64,000 nucleotides of DNA from Diphasiastrum complanatum. Taxonomy: Eukaryota; Streptophyta; Lycopodiopsida; Lycopodiales; Lycopodiaceae. The stretch spans positions 5,263,520 to 5,327,519 of the forward strand of contig CM055102.1 in assembly GCA_029204225.1 (NCBI GenBank), written 5' to 3'. Position numbers and translations under genes: made by a program. Shown piece after piece: positions 8,698 through 19,860 of this stretch (the first letter of the stretch is position 1; each line of letters starts with the position of its first letter). Under the pieces are notes generated by a model. That model was not told where the DNA came from. It made no database searches and saw only the letters and a list, made by a program, of their open reading frames with translations.

Positions 8698-11304
8698 TCA
8701 TTCGCGATTCATTCGGTTCTTCATATATTCGTTAAGATCTAAAGATATTTCTTCATATGTTCCTTCCTTTAAATACTTCATTTGAGATATTTCTTTTGTT
8801 TTGTTGAATATATGACTTGCTATTTCTTGAAGTGAGTAGATTGATTTGAGCTGATCTTTGAAATATTTATTAGAACAGAAATCGAACTTCAAAATGCCTT
8901 CAAAACTTCAAAAAACTCAACATCACATAGAAACATCACCATTACATAGGCAAGAATGAATCTTTATGATTGATTCAATTCTGTATATAATCTTTGGGCT
9001 AACTCCAAATTCTGTTGAGCCTCGAACAACATCAACGTTTCCTTTGATTGTGTGTATCGGCCAACTAGTAGGTTGCCAAATCCTTCGAGCTTAATAGGGA
9101 GTAATGTTCCATCGAATAGCTCTTGAGTTAATTTCTCATCTTTGTCTGAATCACTTCAAAGTGTAATTTCTTCAAAAAAGCGAGCTGCAAATTTTATAAA
9201 AGTACTTTTAACATATAGATTCTGTACAAAAAATAAAGTTTTTGCTGCAAAAGTGCCGAGCTGCAAGAAAGAATATGTACAAAAGGGTTTGTAACAAATT
9301 GACTTTCATCAATCTTGCAAATTGTGTCAAATTTTTGCAAAGTAATCAGCTAAATTTTGCTCCCAGTCGACGTAAATACTGAAGAGCTCTGGATATGCCA
9401 TATTTATATTGATGAGCAAACCTGTATCATCAAAAGCACCCATATCCACAACATCCTTTGGTTTATAAAGTTGGAACGATGACTTTCACTTCCAAAATTG
9501 TCGTTTATTGTCTTTGTTTCGCAAAAACTGGTATTCTTTGATGCGAATGTACTCTAAGGCATACATAGAAGAAGAACCTATGTATAGCTCAACTGATTCG
9601 AAAGGTTTAACTTTGAATTTCCCTTGGATTATGCCCCAGTAGAGACATTCTTTCTACTCGATAGTTAATTGTGCCCATAATTAGAGAAAGTCATCCTTTT
9701 CCCAAGGTGATTTCCATTCATCGAAGGCGATGCCTATTGCACCTGATAGCATCATGTAATCCACACGACATTGTAATTCAATGTTAAAAGGCTATGAAGA
9801 CCACTTCTAGAATCGATCACAAATGCATTGAATCTTTAAGCACATACCTTCGATTGGTTTCGACGTGGTTATTTAGCCTGGGTATCTGTTGTTGCCATGT
9901 CTTGTGATTGGAGTTTTGCAGTTAGCTTTTGATCTTTGAGCTATTGTTTGAGATCAGACACCTCTTTTTCGAGTTTGTTGATCTTCGCTACTGCCTCCAA
10001 ATGTTCGGGGTGGTCAGCAACTCCCGAACAAACAAGAATGGTATTGAGTTGTTGTGTCAGATTGTCGATTTTGAGCAAGGCCTATGAATATTTTGCATGT
10101 GCACCTGGCCCAATGCATGTCTGACTGGCCTCGATAGATAGCTCTTTCAGCTCGGCCAACTCTTCTTCGACTAATGTCTTCTCATCTTCGAACGGTTGCA
10201 AAAATTCTGCTCAAAAATTGGCATTTTGCCTTGGAGCTGGTTCAGCTTCAAAAGGTCTATTTTTTCTTGCATCGATCATCTCCATAGTGCTCTTCTGAAT
10301 ATATTTATCATATTCATAAATATCAGCCACTAACTGTTTGGCTCTGGCGATCATGGTGGTGAACCTCCAGGGGTGTTGGTCAAGTTCATCTTCATCTTCG
10401 TCACCTGCCCCAGTGTCACCCTCTATAGTTTCTCGAGCCTTGCCAGAAATATCGGACTGAGTTTCTTCTTGGTCCGAGTCTCTTGAGCTCTTCTGGTTCT
10501 GTGAAGTTGAAGCAGAAGCTGGCTTTGTTAAGTCGGCAACAACAGCACCATCAGTGTCCATGGATGCGGTGTTATTGGCATCCTTTTGTGAAGCAGCAAC
10601 ATTGACTTCCATAGTTGTTGTGTCTTCTATTTGGTTTGTTGGCATAGCTGTGGTGGTTGTGGCAGGTGTGGTCAGAAGGCTAGATAGGTTGACTGATGTT
10701 GTAGGCAACAGTCTTTCCATTAGAAAATTGTTCTCCTCATCGCTTAGGATTCCAAAATGTTCGCACAGTCATGAAACGTGCGCTCCTACTGCCAAAAATT
10801 TCTTGTGCTTAATCCACCTCAAAAATGCCTTGTAGGCTATGCTTCCAAAATAGACAAGATTACCGTCTATTGCATCTAATAGATATCCAAAATTTTGCAT
10901 CAATATGGTGGCATCAGCATCTGTCAAAAAGATTACTTGATTCGTATATTTACAAAAAACTTTGAGTTTGACAACCTTTCATGGATTTCTTGTATCCTTT
11001 CATGGGTACAAAATAGTTCCTCAGAAAGTAAGTGTTTTCATTGATCGCATCTCTAGTTGTAGAAATGACATTACCATCTAGTGGTAATCCAAGGGCGGTG
11101 GAGAACACTTCCTCCGAAACAGTGAAGAACTTTCTTTGAATATGAACTTTAAAATCAGATTTAGATACCGAGTGGATGGAATGAATGAACTCAGTGCTGA
11201 CTTCCGAGAGTATAGCTGAAGGTTCCACCTTTAAACTAAATTGGTGCCAATCGGATGCCTGCGCATGCTTTCCATGTAATGGTAGAGCTTGATTCCGAAG
11301 TCAT
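8698..11304 (-). pseudogene. ORF3 (accessory gene between pol and 3' LTR), decayed
   Basis: About 2.6 kb of broken frames on the minus strand. It starts at ATG 11304 (MTSESSSTITW). The N-terminal region has VEPSAILSEVSTEF, FSTALGLPLDG and GYLLDAIDGN, which aligns with the copy at 57875-60303 (FDPSVILTDLCHEV, CHALGLPMD). A Thr/Ser-rich linker (10560-10720), an acidic segment with GDEDEDELDQHPW and a heptad-like stretch near 9930-10200 follow. A C-terminal part with SVELYIGSSSMYALEY (~9550-9600) is repeated at 15150-15240. Stops and frameshifts are frequent. No transmembrane segment, so it is not an obvious env. Family unknown; related copies in several elements argue that it is a genuine element gene. 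Confidence 0.6.
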
Positions 11305-11639
11305 TTGTACGAATAATAAACGAAAGCTCTGAAGATGATAATAGTTTGTGATTGTAGGCTTGATCGTGAAGATAATGATCGTAAATAAGCTAAGAAAGCA
11401 TGAAAAAATGCAACAAGAGAGTGTGAGAAAGAAAATAGAATAATGGCTACGGTATGCAGTGGCAGTGTGGAGAGGATGATGACGTGACATCTGTCACTTC
11501 CTTTATCAATGGCGTGCATGGCTCATAGTTTCATAATATGATTGACAGGACAATCTTAATTATGGTAAGACCATTTGTGAAAAGGAAATAAAAAATTTAA
11601 AAAAATTATGATGACGTCATTTTTATGTATAGACGTAAA

Positions 11640-11665
11640 CACGTGTGAATAATGATGACCACGTG
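11640..11665. promoter_or_regulatory. G-box pair upstream of ORF3 (gypsy A)
   Basis: CACGTGTG at 11640-11647 and CACGTG at 11660-11665, spaced as in gypsy D (37507-37534). The intervening bases are nearly identical in the two copies and better conserved than the flanks. Known binding core for plant bZIP/bHLH factors; a role here is inferred. Confidence 0.55.
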
Positions 11666-11708
11666 GCCGTCATCTTTAATAGATGGATACAAAAAGTCCA
11701 TCGAGAGA

Positions 11709-11899
11709 TTCTTGAAAGATTCCAGAAAAGATGCTATAAATATTCCATAAGAGATTCTAGAAAATATGCTAGAAAGATTCCAAAGAAAATTCTAGAAAAT
11801 TGCTGAAAGATTCTCGAATGGTATGCCCAAAAAGATTCGCAAATAATCCTAGAAAACATTCTCAGTTGAGCCTAGAAAGATTCTCGAATGATTCTAGAA
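11709..11899. promoter_or_regulatory. heat-shock-element array upstream of ORF3 (gypsy A)
   Basis: Seven perfect TTCnnGAA cores at 11709, 11720, 11755, 11790, 11811, 11881 and 11892 (TTCTAGAA, TTCTCGAA, TTCTTGAA, TTCCAGAA), with further half-sites between them. TTCnnGAA is the binding core of heat-shock factors. The array lies about 400 bp upstream of the ORF3 start codon. Confidence 0.6.
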
Positions 11900-12109
11900 A
11901 AGATTAGACGTTGTGGAGTCTCAAATGATCCTAGAAATATTAGACTAGAAATATTTTCAAATGCGAATGGTTTCTGAAGGCATAACTATTGATTCTTTTC
12001 ATATTCATGAAATATCATCAAACTCTCTGTGTTTCGCGAATGAGACATCAAATGATTCTTTATGACTAGAATGTTTTTAGTCAAAGATAATATTTCTTGA
12101 GCCTGGACC

Positions 12110-12841
12110 CATTAATTTGAGTTGGTAATAGTACGCCTTCAAGTGATTGAAGTTGAACAGAACCATTCTCGAACACCTCGATAACTCTATAAGGTCCGAG
12201 CCATCTCATATGAAGCTTTCTAGGAAACTTCTATTGTCGACTATCATAGATGTCATAAGCTTTAAGATCACTTTTCCTGATATGACTATCATACTTTTTC
12301 TTTCGTTGTTCATGGATTTGTTCTGTAAGTTTTTATGAATTTGAACGAGCTTCAGATAGTTCTCCAATAGTCATCAACCTTTCGTTAATATATTCTACAT
12401 CTGTTCGTTGGGTTTGTATTCAAAAAGTTGGCACTTCAATAGGTAAGATAGGATGCATACCATAAGTAAGAAAATATGGTGGTTGCTTCATCGTGATCTT
12501 CTCTGTGTTTCGATAAGCCCAAAGAACTGAAGGTAATTTTTGATCCCAATCAGTCGCATTGCAATAGTAATCTTATTCATAACCTCTTCTTTAAGATCAA
12601 TATGGTGCTCTCCAAATTCGACAGGTATTCCTTTTAAATCATCGAGCAACCAAACAAATACAACTTGGTACTCCTTCAGCAATTCTGTGAATTCAACTAA
12701 TTTCGTCTCTCCATGTGATTTTGAGACATGCACAAATCTGCCAGGTGCAAGTTCAATTAGCTCAGTAAAATCTGATAGAATGATACCTTCTGTCATACTG
12801 GCCTTGGTATGGCCATGAATTCCGCGCATGGTTGACTCCAT
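12110..12841 (-). pseudogene. pol remnant of gypsy A (linker + integrase C-end)
   Basis: The 12488-12841 part reads MESTMRGIHGHTKASM through FGEHHIDLKEE, the segment between protease and RT in gypsy D. It then jumps directly to the frameshifted integrase C-terminus (MRLIGIKNYLQFFGL). RT, RNase H and the integrase core are deleted. The 12110-12487 part corresponds to the integrase C-terminal region at 38040-38451. A 2-base change near the junction is shared with gypsy B, so the two copies share a recent ancestor. Confidence 0.8.
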
Positions 12842-12862
12842 AGATATATTCTTGTCGTCAGC

Positions 12863-13285
12863 CTAGTTCTTATTACCGATTTCTCTGAACTGGTTTAGAA
12901 ACACATCTTTCAGTAGTAACCAGGTTACTACACGGCCTGGTTCAACTTGATTGTACCATATGCATGCCTGGTTTCTCAGCAGACCGGGAAAGATTCGTAG
13001 TTTGTCAACATCAGTTCCTTCGTTATTTGCATTCACAACCAACTTGAACTGCGAGACATAGTTGTCTGCATCATCTGAAGTAGTTGCCTTAAAGTAATTA
13101 TACTTGATTTTTGAAATGGGAGTGAAAGGTGGAGCAGGACCCTCCATACCGAAGCTAAGTAAGAGTTCGAGAAGCTGGTCGGTGATCTCTTCGAGATTTC
13201 TTCGACTCGTACCCGCACTTTGTCTTTGTAAAAATTCCTCTCTAAGCTTACGGTATCGTTCTAATCAAAATTCTCTATCTAACAT
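12863..13285 (-). pseudogene. gypsy gag N-terminal domain (A)
   Basis: Starts at ATG 13285. An early in-frame TGA follows six codons in, then LERYRKLREEFLQRQ, DDADNYVSQFKL and ACIWYNQV, homologous to the gag of gypsy D (43542 downward). It ends at a deletion joint where LNQFRE is followed directly by GNKN, a sequence normally far downstream next to protease. Confidence 0.8.
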
Positions 13286-13337
13286 ACACAAGGAATGGAG
13301 ATGGAAGTGTTAGTTTCTTTCTAACTTTCTTTAGCTA

Positions 13338-13355
13338 TCCTCGACAACGGTGCCA
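13338..13355 (-). other. primer-binding site, gypsy A
   Basis: On the minus strand TGGCACCGTTGTCGAGGA, close to TGGCGCCGTTGCCGGGGA, the complement of the plant tRNA-Asp(GTC) 3' end. It lies 5 bases from the LTR end. Confidence 0.75.
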
Positions 13356-13360
13356 AAAAT

Positions 13361-14619
13361 TGGTATATGTCGTGCTATACCAAAAGAGTTATTATAGATT
13401 TTGTAGTAATTAATGTTGAACCCCAAGAAAATAGCACTTGAAAGTTAAATATTTGGTACAACTATGACTTCTTTCGAATGAAGTGGAATCGAGAGTTATT
13501 CTGGTTGTCAACAAACATTCAAAATGTAACCAGTATTACTTGTATTGGGGGTGTGTAGTGATAATAATTCCATAACAACAGTCTTGCCTCTATCAAATCG
13601 AATGAAAAGCATTCTATAGGTGAGATGTTATCAGAGTAGTACAAAAGTACTACACTCCTGCTGATTAAGTTGTCGGTAGAGATGCGAGAGATGTTCAATG
13701 TATTCGAGTACGAACAGACAATTAGTTAATCTTATTCGCAAACATTCGGTTCTAGACAAAAGTCCTCAACAACTTAAGTCCAAATCAGGATTAAAGAACA
13801 CGAATAGTTTTAGAGTATGCTAATAACTTATGTCTGTTACAAACAAGAACACAGATCAATAAGTCAATTCCTCATATAGGGACTGCCATCTCAGATGTAT
13901 ACATATAGTTCTATCAATGATCGTTCAAGACTATACCAAATGTAAACATTATTTGAGTGTCGAATACAAAGAGTTCGTGGCAGACGACTAAGATAGTTTT
14001 AAAACAGTTCTTTAGAAATATTTACGGACATACAGCAAACGACTGTAATGCGCTAAGGCGACTGTCTGACCAGAGAGTAATTTATGAAAAAGATTGCTAG
14101 TACGTTCAAGATCACTCACACTTAACAGTGCGGAGAACAGAGATAAGAGAGAATAATTCTCAATGCTCTATTCACTTCTTCAATCTCTCACAAATACATA
14201 AACTCTTTCTCTCTCGATGATTGAGACTGAAGCATGTAGTCTATATATGTTCTACGAAGCGAACAAACACACCTCTAAAGACTACAGGTGTGTCGCTTCC
14301 TCAAAAAGGTCTAGTTATTAATTAGGTTGAATGTATGTTCAGTTATACCGTGAGAGGTATATTTAACTAAGAGTTTAAATTACTGTAGTTTAATATGTCG
14401 ATCCATATTTAGTCGTTTCACGTAGATGACCTAATAAAGGTTATCCAAGGCAACATTTCACTTTTGGAGGATACAAGACAAGTCTTTAGGAGTTATATTC
14501 TCAGAGAATTATATAGGCCTCTTCATGATTAATATTTATCCAGTTCATATTTTCATATTTGAGTATATCATGCCATATTTAGGTTGATATTCGTTATTTA
14601 GCAAATTCGTGGCATCACA
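13361..14619 (-). repeat. shared LTR of gypsy A and B
   Basis: 1259 bp, bounded (plus sense) by TGGTATATGTCG and GGCATCACA. A primer site flanks it on the low side (5' LTR of A). A polypurine tract flanks it on the high side (3' LTR of B), so one LTR serves two tandem internal regions. A TATATAG-type motif and several TTCG-containing segments are present. Confidence 0.85.
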
Positions 14620-15241
14620 TATCCCCCTCCTCAAATGTGAAACGTGCTTATGAACATATAATCTTCATTTCGAGGATAATTTGTAATTCATTTGGTTCTT
14701 CACGTTAAGATCAAAAGATATTTCTTCATATGTTCCTTCCTTTAAATACTTCATTTGAGATATTTCTTTTGTTTTGTTGAACATATGACTTGTTGTTTCT
14801 TGAAGTGAGTAGATTGATTTGAGGTGATCTTTGAAATACTTATTAGAACAAAAATCGAACTTCAAAATGCCTTCAAAACTTCAAAGATCAGAATTCAACA
14901 TCACATAGAAACATCACCATTACATAGGCAAGAATGAATGTTTATGATGGATTCAATTCTGCATGTAATCTTTAGGCAAACTCCAAATTCTGTTGAGCCT
15001 CAAACAACATCAATGTTTTCTTTGATTGTGTATATCGGCCAACCCCGCATCATCAAAAGCGCCCATATCCACAACATCCTTTGGTTTACCTGCGACTTTC
15101 ACTTCCAAAATTGTCGCTTATTGTCTTCATTTCGCAAAAACTGGTATTTTTTAATGCGAATGTACTCTAAGGCATACATAGAAGAAGAACCTATGTATAG
15201 CTCAACTGATCCGAAAGGTTCGACTTTGAATTTTCTATTGG
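14620..15241 (-). mobile_element. gypsy B, 3' internal part
   Basis: Begins with a polypurine tract (GAGGAGGGGGATA on the coding strand, 14620-14634) and continues parallel to 8641-9620 of gypsy A: the FDFCSNKYFKDHLKSIYSLQ segment at 14665-14865 and the SVELYIGSSSMYALEY segment at 15150-15240. About 375 bp present in A is missing at 15043. Homology stops at 15241; the element resumes at 18713 beyond the copia fragment. Confidence 0.8.
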
Positions 15242-15417
15242 AGAAAGAGGGTGTGTGAGAGAGAAACAAAAACAGCTTTAAAAGAAACGAACACAAAAAG
15301 AAGCGAATCCAAAATTCGAAAGAGAAACAAACTCGAACAGAAAATGTTCATGTGCAACGGAATGAGCTACCTCACTCTTTCCCTAAGCATGACTACACCT
15401 ATCAGACACGAACCAAA

Positions 15418-16389
15418 TGTTAGTGATTGAAATCACATTCGATCTAATTATGTAGCCAAACATTAAGCAACAAAACCCTGATAATCAGTTGCGAATTAGT
15501 CGCGAAAGGCAAGACTAAATATTAGTTGCAAATAGTTCACTAAGAATAGACTACCAGATTAAGCAATAAGAGAGTCAGACAAAATGTAGAAAAGCATAGC
15601 AATATTGACACAAATCTGAACGCAAATTAAAGAGAGCTGTTATCAGATTAAGTATAGCAAAATATATAGGTCAATAGTGTTGTTGAGCAACAATAGCGGA
15701 CGAAACCACATGCTCTACAAAGCTGATCCAATCTGTGAAAGGAATAAACCTATTACTAACAATACAAAGAATTGATGCACGAAAGCATCTACTTCGTCTA
15801 TCTCTGGTAAGCTTTTGATGCTATTATGCTTGTTGCTTGTTTCTCTTGCATAATTTCTCTCGCATGTGTAGAATACGCAAATGGCATTCAATATATATAC
15901 ATAATTTTATAGGTGTGCAGATGAAGAAAGTACAAAGTGGATGTGCTGTCTATGGGAGATCGTGGCTGGCTGTTGTCATTGTCAAATTTGTTTGCACAAT
16001 TGCACAAGATGAGCGTGAGAAAGCCACGACGTCAACCTTCACTGAAATGAACGTTGGTGAAGATGCAAAAAATGCAACACTCTGACAAATGCCTTAAGAT
16101 TTGATTTACAGGGTGCCTTCGTTTTTCCATTAGGGCACCTTAGGCATTTTGTAGGGCAGTGTCATCTTTTTCGCAAAAAAAAATCATGTGTAAAAGCATA
16201 GTGTCGTGTTTTTCACCTTTTTTGCCTATGAAAATTTACTTATATTTATGCAGACAGTCACATTTTATTCGTCTGTCTTATTTTACATGTAAATATGTAG
16301 ACTGTGTGACAACATGAGTAAAAATGCAGCAACATGAATGGAGACAGATTAACATAGGATTTAGGAGAGTACAGGAGATAAATCCAACA
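15418..16389 (-). repeat. LTR of Copia-C
   Basis: 972 bp between TGTTAGTGATTG (15418) and AAATCCAACA (ending 16389), so the element reads TGTTGGATTT..CACTAACA. The high side touches the G-rich polypurine tract. The low boundary is inferred from the TG and its similarity to 55811-56790. Confidence 0.65.
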
Positions 16390-16412
16390 CCACCCCCCCC
16401 CCCCCCCCCCCC
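16390..16412 (-). repeat. polypurine tract with a 20-base G homopolymer
   Basis: Plus strand CCA followed by 20 consecutive C (16393-16412). On the coding strand this is a G20 run directly before GTGG and the LTR start. Length may be affected by sequencing or replication slippage. Confidence 0.85.
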
Positions 16413-18700
16413 AATAATCTGGATTTGTGAATGCCTTGATCTTCAGACTAAGCAATGCACAAAACTTGTTGTGTGCATTAACACTTAATGCCTTCACGAA
16501 TATATCTGCAATCATGTCCTGCGTTCTACAGTAAGTTAAGCTCACCTCCTTGTTGAGAACTTTGCCCCTGATGTTGTGATATCTGATTTCAATGTGTTTA
16601 CTTCTACAGTGAAATCTAGGGTTGGTCGATAAGGCAATAGCACTCAGATTATCACAAAATAAAACTGTGGGATTGTACTGATACAAATTAATGTCTGACA
16701 GGAAATTTCTCAACCAAAATGCTTCTTTAATAGATTAAGAAGCAGCAATATATTCTGCTTTTGTAGAAGAAAGAGCAATAGAGGTTTGCTTACGACTGTT
16801 CCATGAGGTAGGACCGTCGTTGAAGAAAAATGTAAATCCAGATGTGACTTATGATTGTCTACATCTCCTCCCCAGCTTGCATCAGAATATCCACTGAGCT
16901 GATGAAGATTGTCATTGCTGACTTCTCCATAGCGGATGCACTGGTCCATGGTAGCTCGAGCATACCTCATGACTCTTATGAGAGCCTTCCAATGGGTAAT
17001 GTCAGGATTAGTCATATATTGGTTGAGTGAGCTTACTACAAAAGAGATGTCAAGTCTTGTACAAACCATTGCGTACATGAGAGATCCAAGTATCGATCGA
17101 TAAGGATACTCTCTCATCTGCTCCTCTTTTTGTTTGGTCTGGAGACATTGGTCCTTTGGCAAATGCAGGCTTGGATCCGTCGGTGAGTGAGCTAACTTAC
17201 AATTCATTAGATTGTATCTATTAAAAACCTTATGAAGATACCTTTGTTGAGTCATATAGATCAGTCATCTCACTTTGTCTCTGTGGATCTGAATGCCCAG
17301 ACAGAAGTGAGCTTCGTCCAGATCAATCATGTCGAACTCTGAAAACAACATCTGCTTAGAATCCTTGACCAAATTGGTATTGTTGCTGAAAAGCAATGAA
17401 TCATCCACATATAAGGTGATGATAATGAATGATTGTTGCACCAACTTGGAATAGATGTTGAAATCAACAATGCTTGGTTGGAAACCTTGTTCGATGAGGA
17501 ATGTGTTGATCCTCTAAAACCAAGCTCTGGCAGATTGTTTCAAGACGTAAAGTGCTTTATGGAGTTTACAGACATGATTCCCCATACCTTCCAGAACGTA
17601 TCCTTCAAGCTGGACCATGTAGATGTCTTCTTGTATAACTCCATTCAGATAAGTTGTTTGTACATCAAGTTGATGTACTTCGAGGTCGGTAGCTGCAGCA
17701 TATGATAGGAGGGCTCGGATCGACGAATGATTGGCTACTGGACTAAAAGTATCGTTGTAGTCGACGTTGGAGATCTGAGTGAATTCTCATGCTACCAGTC
17801 TTGCCTTCCTCCGATTAATTGCTCCATTGACATTGTATTTAATCTTAGAGATCCATTTGCAATCAATGATATTGCAACCAATAGGAGCTTCGACTAGTGA
17901 CCATGTCTGGTTCTTGATCAAAGAGGAATACTCTCTGTCCATAGCTTCTCTTTAGAGATCAGAGTCTGGTTGGATGAGTGCCTCTTCGGCTGTTGTCGGT
18001 TCTTGTATCAAGAGACATGAAGACTCAGGAGTATACCTTGTAGGCTGTGCGCGCACTTGGCTTGATCTTTGTGTGGAATTGACTGATGAACCACTCCTGG
18101 GACTTGTTGTTGGGTAGCAGCACCGTCTTCGTCTGATTCAATGTCAAGTAGTGGCTCGACAATGGACACGCCTGAGCCAGAAGCTCGGATTGTCATGTCA
18201 ATGGTAGGCGATGAAGGTTCTCCTGGAGCAATATCCTTGCCTTTGATGTCGATGAACTGATCCTCGATAAAGACTATATCCCAACTATACAAGATTTGCT
18301 AGATATCAGGATCATACAGCTTGTATGTATTATCAGATGCAGTATATCCAATCAGGATGGTCTTGAGACCTTGGAAGTCTAATTTTTTCCTCGTGTCTTT
18401 CGGGATCTGCGTGTAGGCAATGCATCCGAACACTCTTAGATTCTTCACAGAAGGCTTAGAGCCTATCCACACCTCATGGGGTGTCTTTCCTAAGAGGGCC
18501 TTGGTCGAACATCTGTTCTGGATGTAAGCTGCAGTGGAGACAGCTTCGGCCCAAAATCTCCTGGGCAGCTATGCATGCGCTAGCATACATTTGGCTGATT
18601 CAACCAAGGTACGATTCTTCCTCTCGGCTAAGCCATTAGACTGAGGACTATAAGGAGTAATGAATTGCTACTCAATGCCTTGGATTTGGCCAAAACAGAC
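16413..18700 (-). pseudogene. copia pol (integrase end, RT, RNase H), Copia-C
   Basis: Minus-strand order: integrase tail SPQSNGLAERKNRTLVESAK (18590-18650), [15 protein letters not shown] with ANHSSIRALLSYAAA, VHQLDVQTTYLNG and the catalytic LYVDD (~17405), CLGIQIHRD, then PYRSILGSLMYA, RNase H with YSDASWGGD (~16875), FCDNLSAI and DMIADIFVKAL. Several stops and frameshifts break it (for example at 16713, 17256 and 18296), so it is dead. TNT1-like order confirms copia rather than gypsy. Confidence 0.85.
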
Positions 18701-18899
18701 AAGATTATCGGGAAAGATTAGACTAGAAAGTTTCTTGAATGTGAATGGTTTCTGAAGGCATAACTATTGATTTTTTTCTTAATCATGAAATATCAAACCC
18801 TTTGTGTTCGACATCAAATGATTCTTTATGACTAGAATGTTCTTAGTCAAAGATAATATTTCTTGAGCCTGGACTCGATAATACGAGTTGATAATAGTT

Positions 18900-19860
18900 C
18901 ATCTTCAAGTGATTGAAGTTGAACAGAACCATTCTCAAACACCTCGATAACTTTATAAGGTCCGAGCCATCTCATATAAAACTTTCCAGGGAACTTCTGA
19001 TGTCGACTATCATAGATCAACGCAAAGTCATCAGCTTTAAGATCACTTTTCCTGATACAACTATCATACTTTTTCTTTCATTGTTCATGAATTTGCTCCG
19101 TACGTTTTTGTGAATTTGAACAAGCTTCAGATAGTTCTTCAATAGTCATCAACCTTTCGTTAATATATTCTGCATCTGTTCGTTGGGTTTGTATTCAAAA
19201 AGTTGGCACTTCAATAGGTAAGATAGGATGCATACCATAAGTAAGAAAATATGGTGGTTGCTTCATCGTGATCTTCTCTGTGTTTCGAAAAGCCCAAAGA
19301 ATTGAAGGTAATTTCTGACCCCAATCAGTCGCATTACAATAGTAATCTTATTCAAGATCTTGCAAAGTATTCCATTTGCTATCTTAGTTAACCCATTTGC
19401 TTTTGGATTATAAGGGGTTGTCTTTCTGTGTTTAATCAGAAAATACGTTGTCAGCAGTCGTATTGTGTCATTTAAAAAATGTGCACCATGGTCACTAACT
19501 AATTCGAGAGACAACCATATCTGGTGATTATAGATTTGAATAAGAACACTGCGACAGTTTTTGCATCGTTTCGTTTCGTCGCTTCTGCTTCTGCGTTCTT
19601 CGTGGCATAATTTGTCACAACCAAAATATAACGACACTTAGTGTGTCGAGTTACGGGCTTGATTGGACCGAACAAAGTCAATACCCCACTTTTCAAATGG
19701 TGCAAGAGGTAGGATTGGCGTCAACGACCAATTCATTATTTTTGTTGGCTTTCCAGATCTCTGGCATGGATCACATGATCGTTTATAATTCGATACATCT
19801 TTGAGCATAGTTGGCCACCAATACTTGGCAGTCAATATTTTACTAACAATGTTCTAGTAA
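18900..19860 (-). pseudogene. gypsy integrase (B)
   Basis: TAKYWWPTMLKDV, zinc-finger cysteines CDPCQRSGKPT, then the core: Asp in GIDFVRS, SDHGAHF (second Asp) and NPKANGLTKIANGIL. At the position where E is expected (NGQ-A-E type) the codon at 19383-19385 is AAG, Lys. The frame is broken several times, and a 2-base loss after CKILNKITIV is shared with gypsy A. Confidence 0.8.

Larger units (their letters stand above)
7535..14619 (-). mobile_element. gypsy element A, internally deleted, ORF3-bearing
   Basis: Minus-strand Ty3/gypsy element: 3' LTR 7535-8640, polypurine tract 8641-8655, ORF3 remnant 8698-11304, promoter-like region 11640-11899, pol scraps to 12841, gag N-terminus 12863-13285, primer site 13338-13355, 5' LTR 13361-14619. 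Compared with the element at 37150-44886 it has two internal deletions: gag C-terminus through protease, and RT through most of integrase. It keeps the cis sequences needed for mobilisation plus ORF3, like a non-autonomous derivative. Confidence 0.85.
15418..18712 (-). mobile_element. Ty1/copia fragment (Copia-C)
   Basis: 3' LTR, polypurine tract, RNase H, RT and the end of integrase of a minus-strand copia element, of a different lineage from Copia-A. The 5' half is absent: the sequence returns to gypsy B near 18713. A LTR of the same family, inverted, lies at about 55811-56790. The 176 bp at 15242-15417 next to the LTR is unassigned. Confidence 0.8.

Noticed and set aside
8698-11304. Retroviral envelope gene in the ORF3 position
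   Set aside because: No signal peptide, cleavage site or transmembrane helix is visible; the coiled coil alone is not evidence of env.
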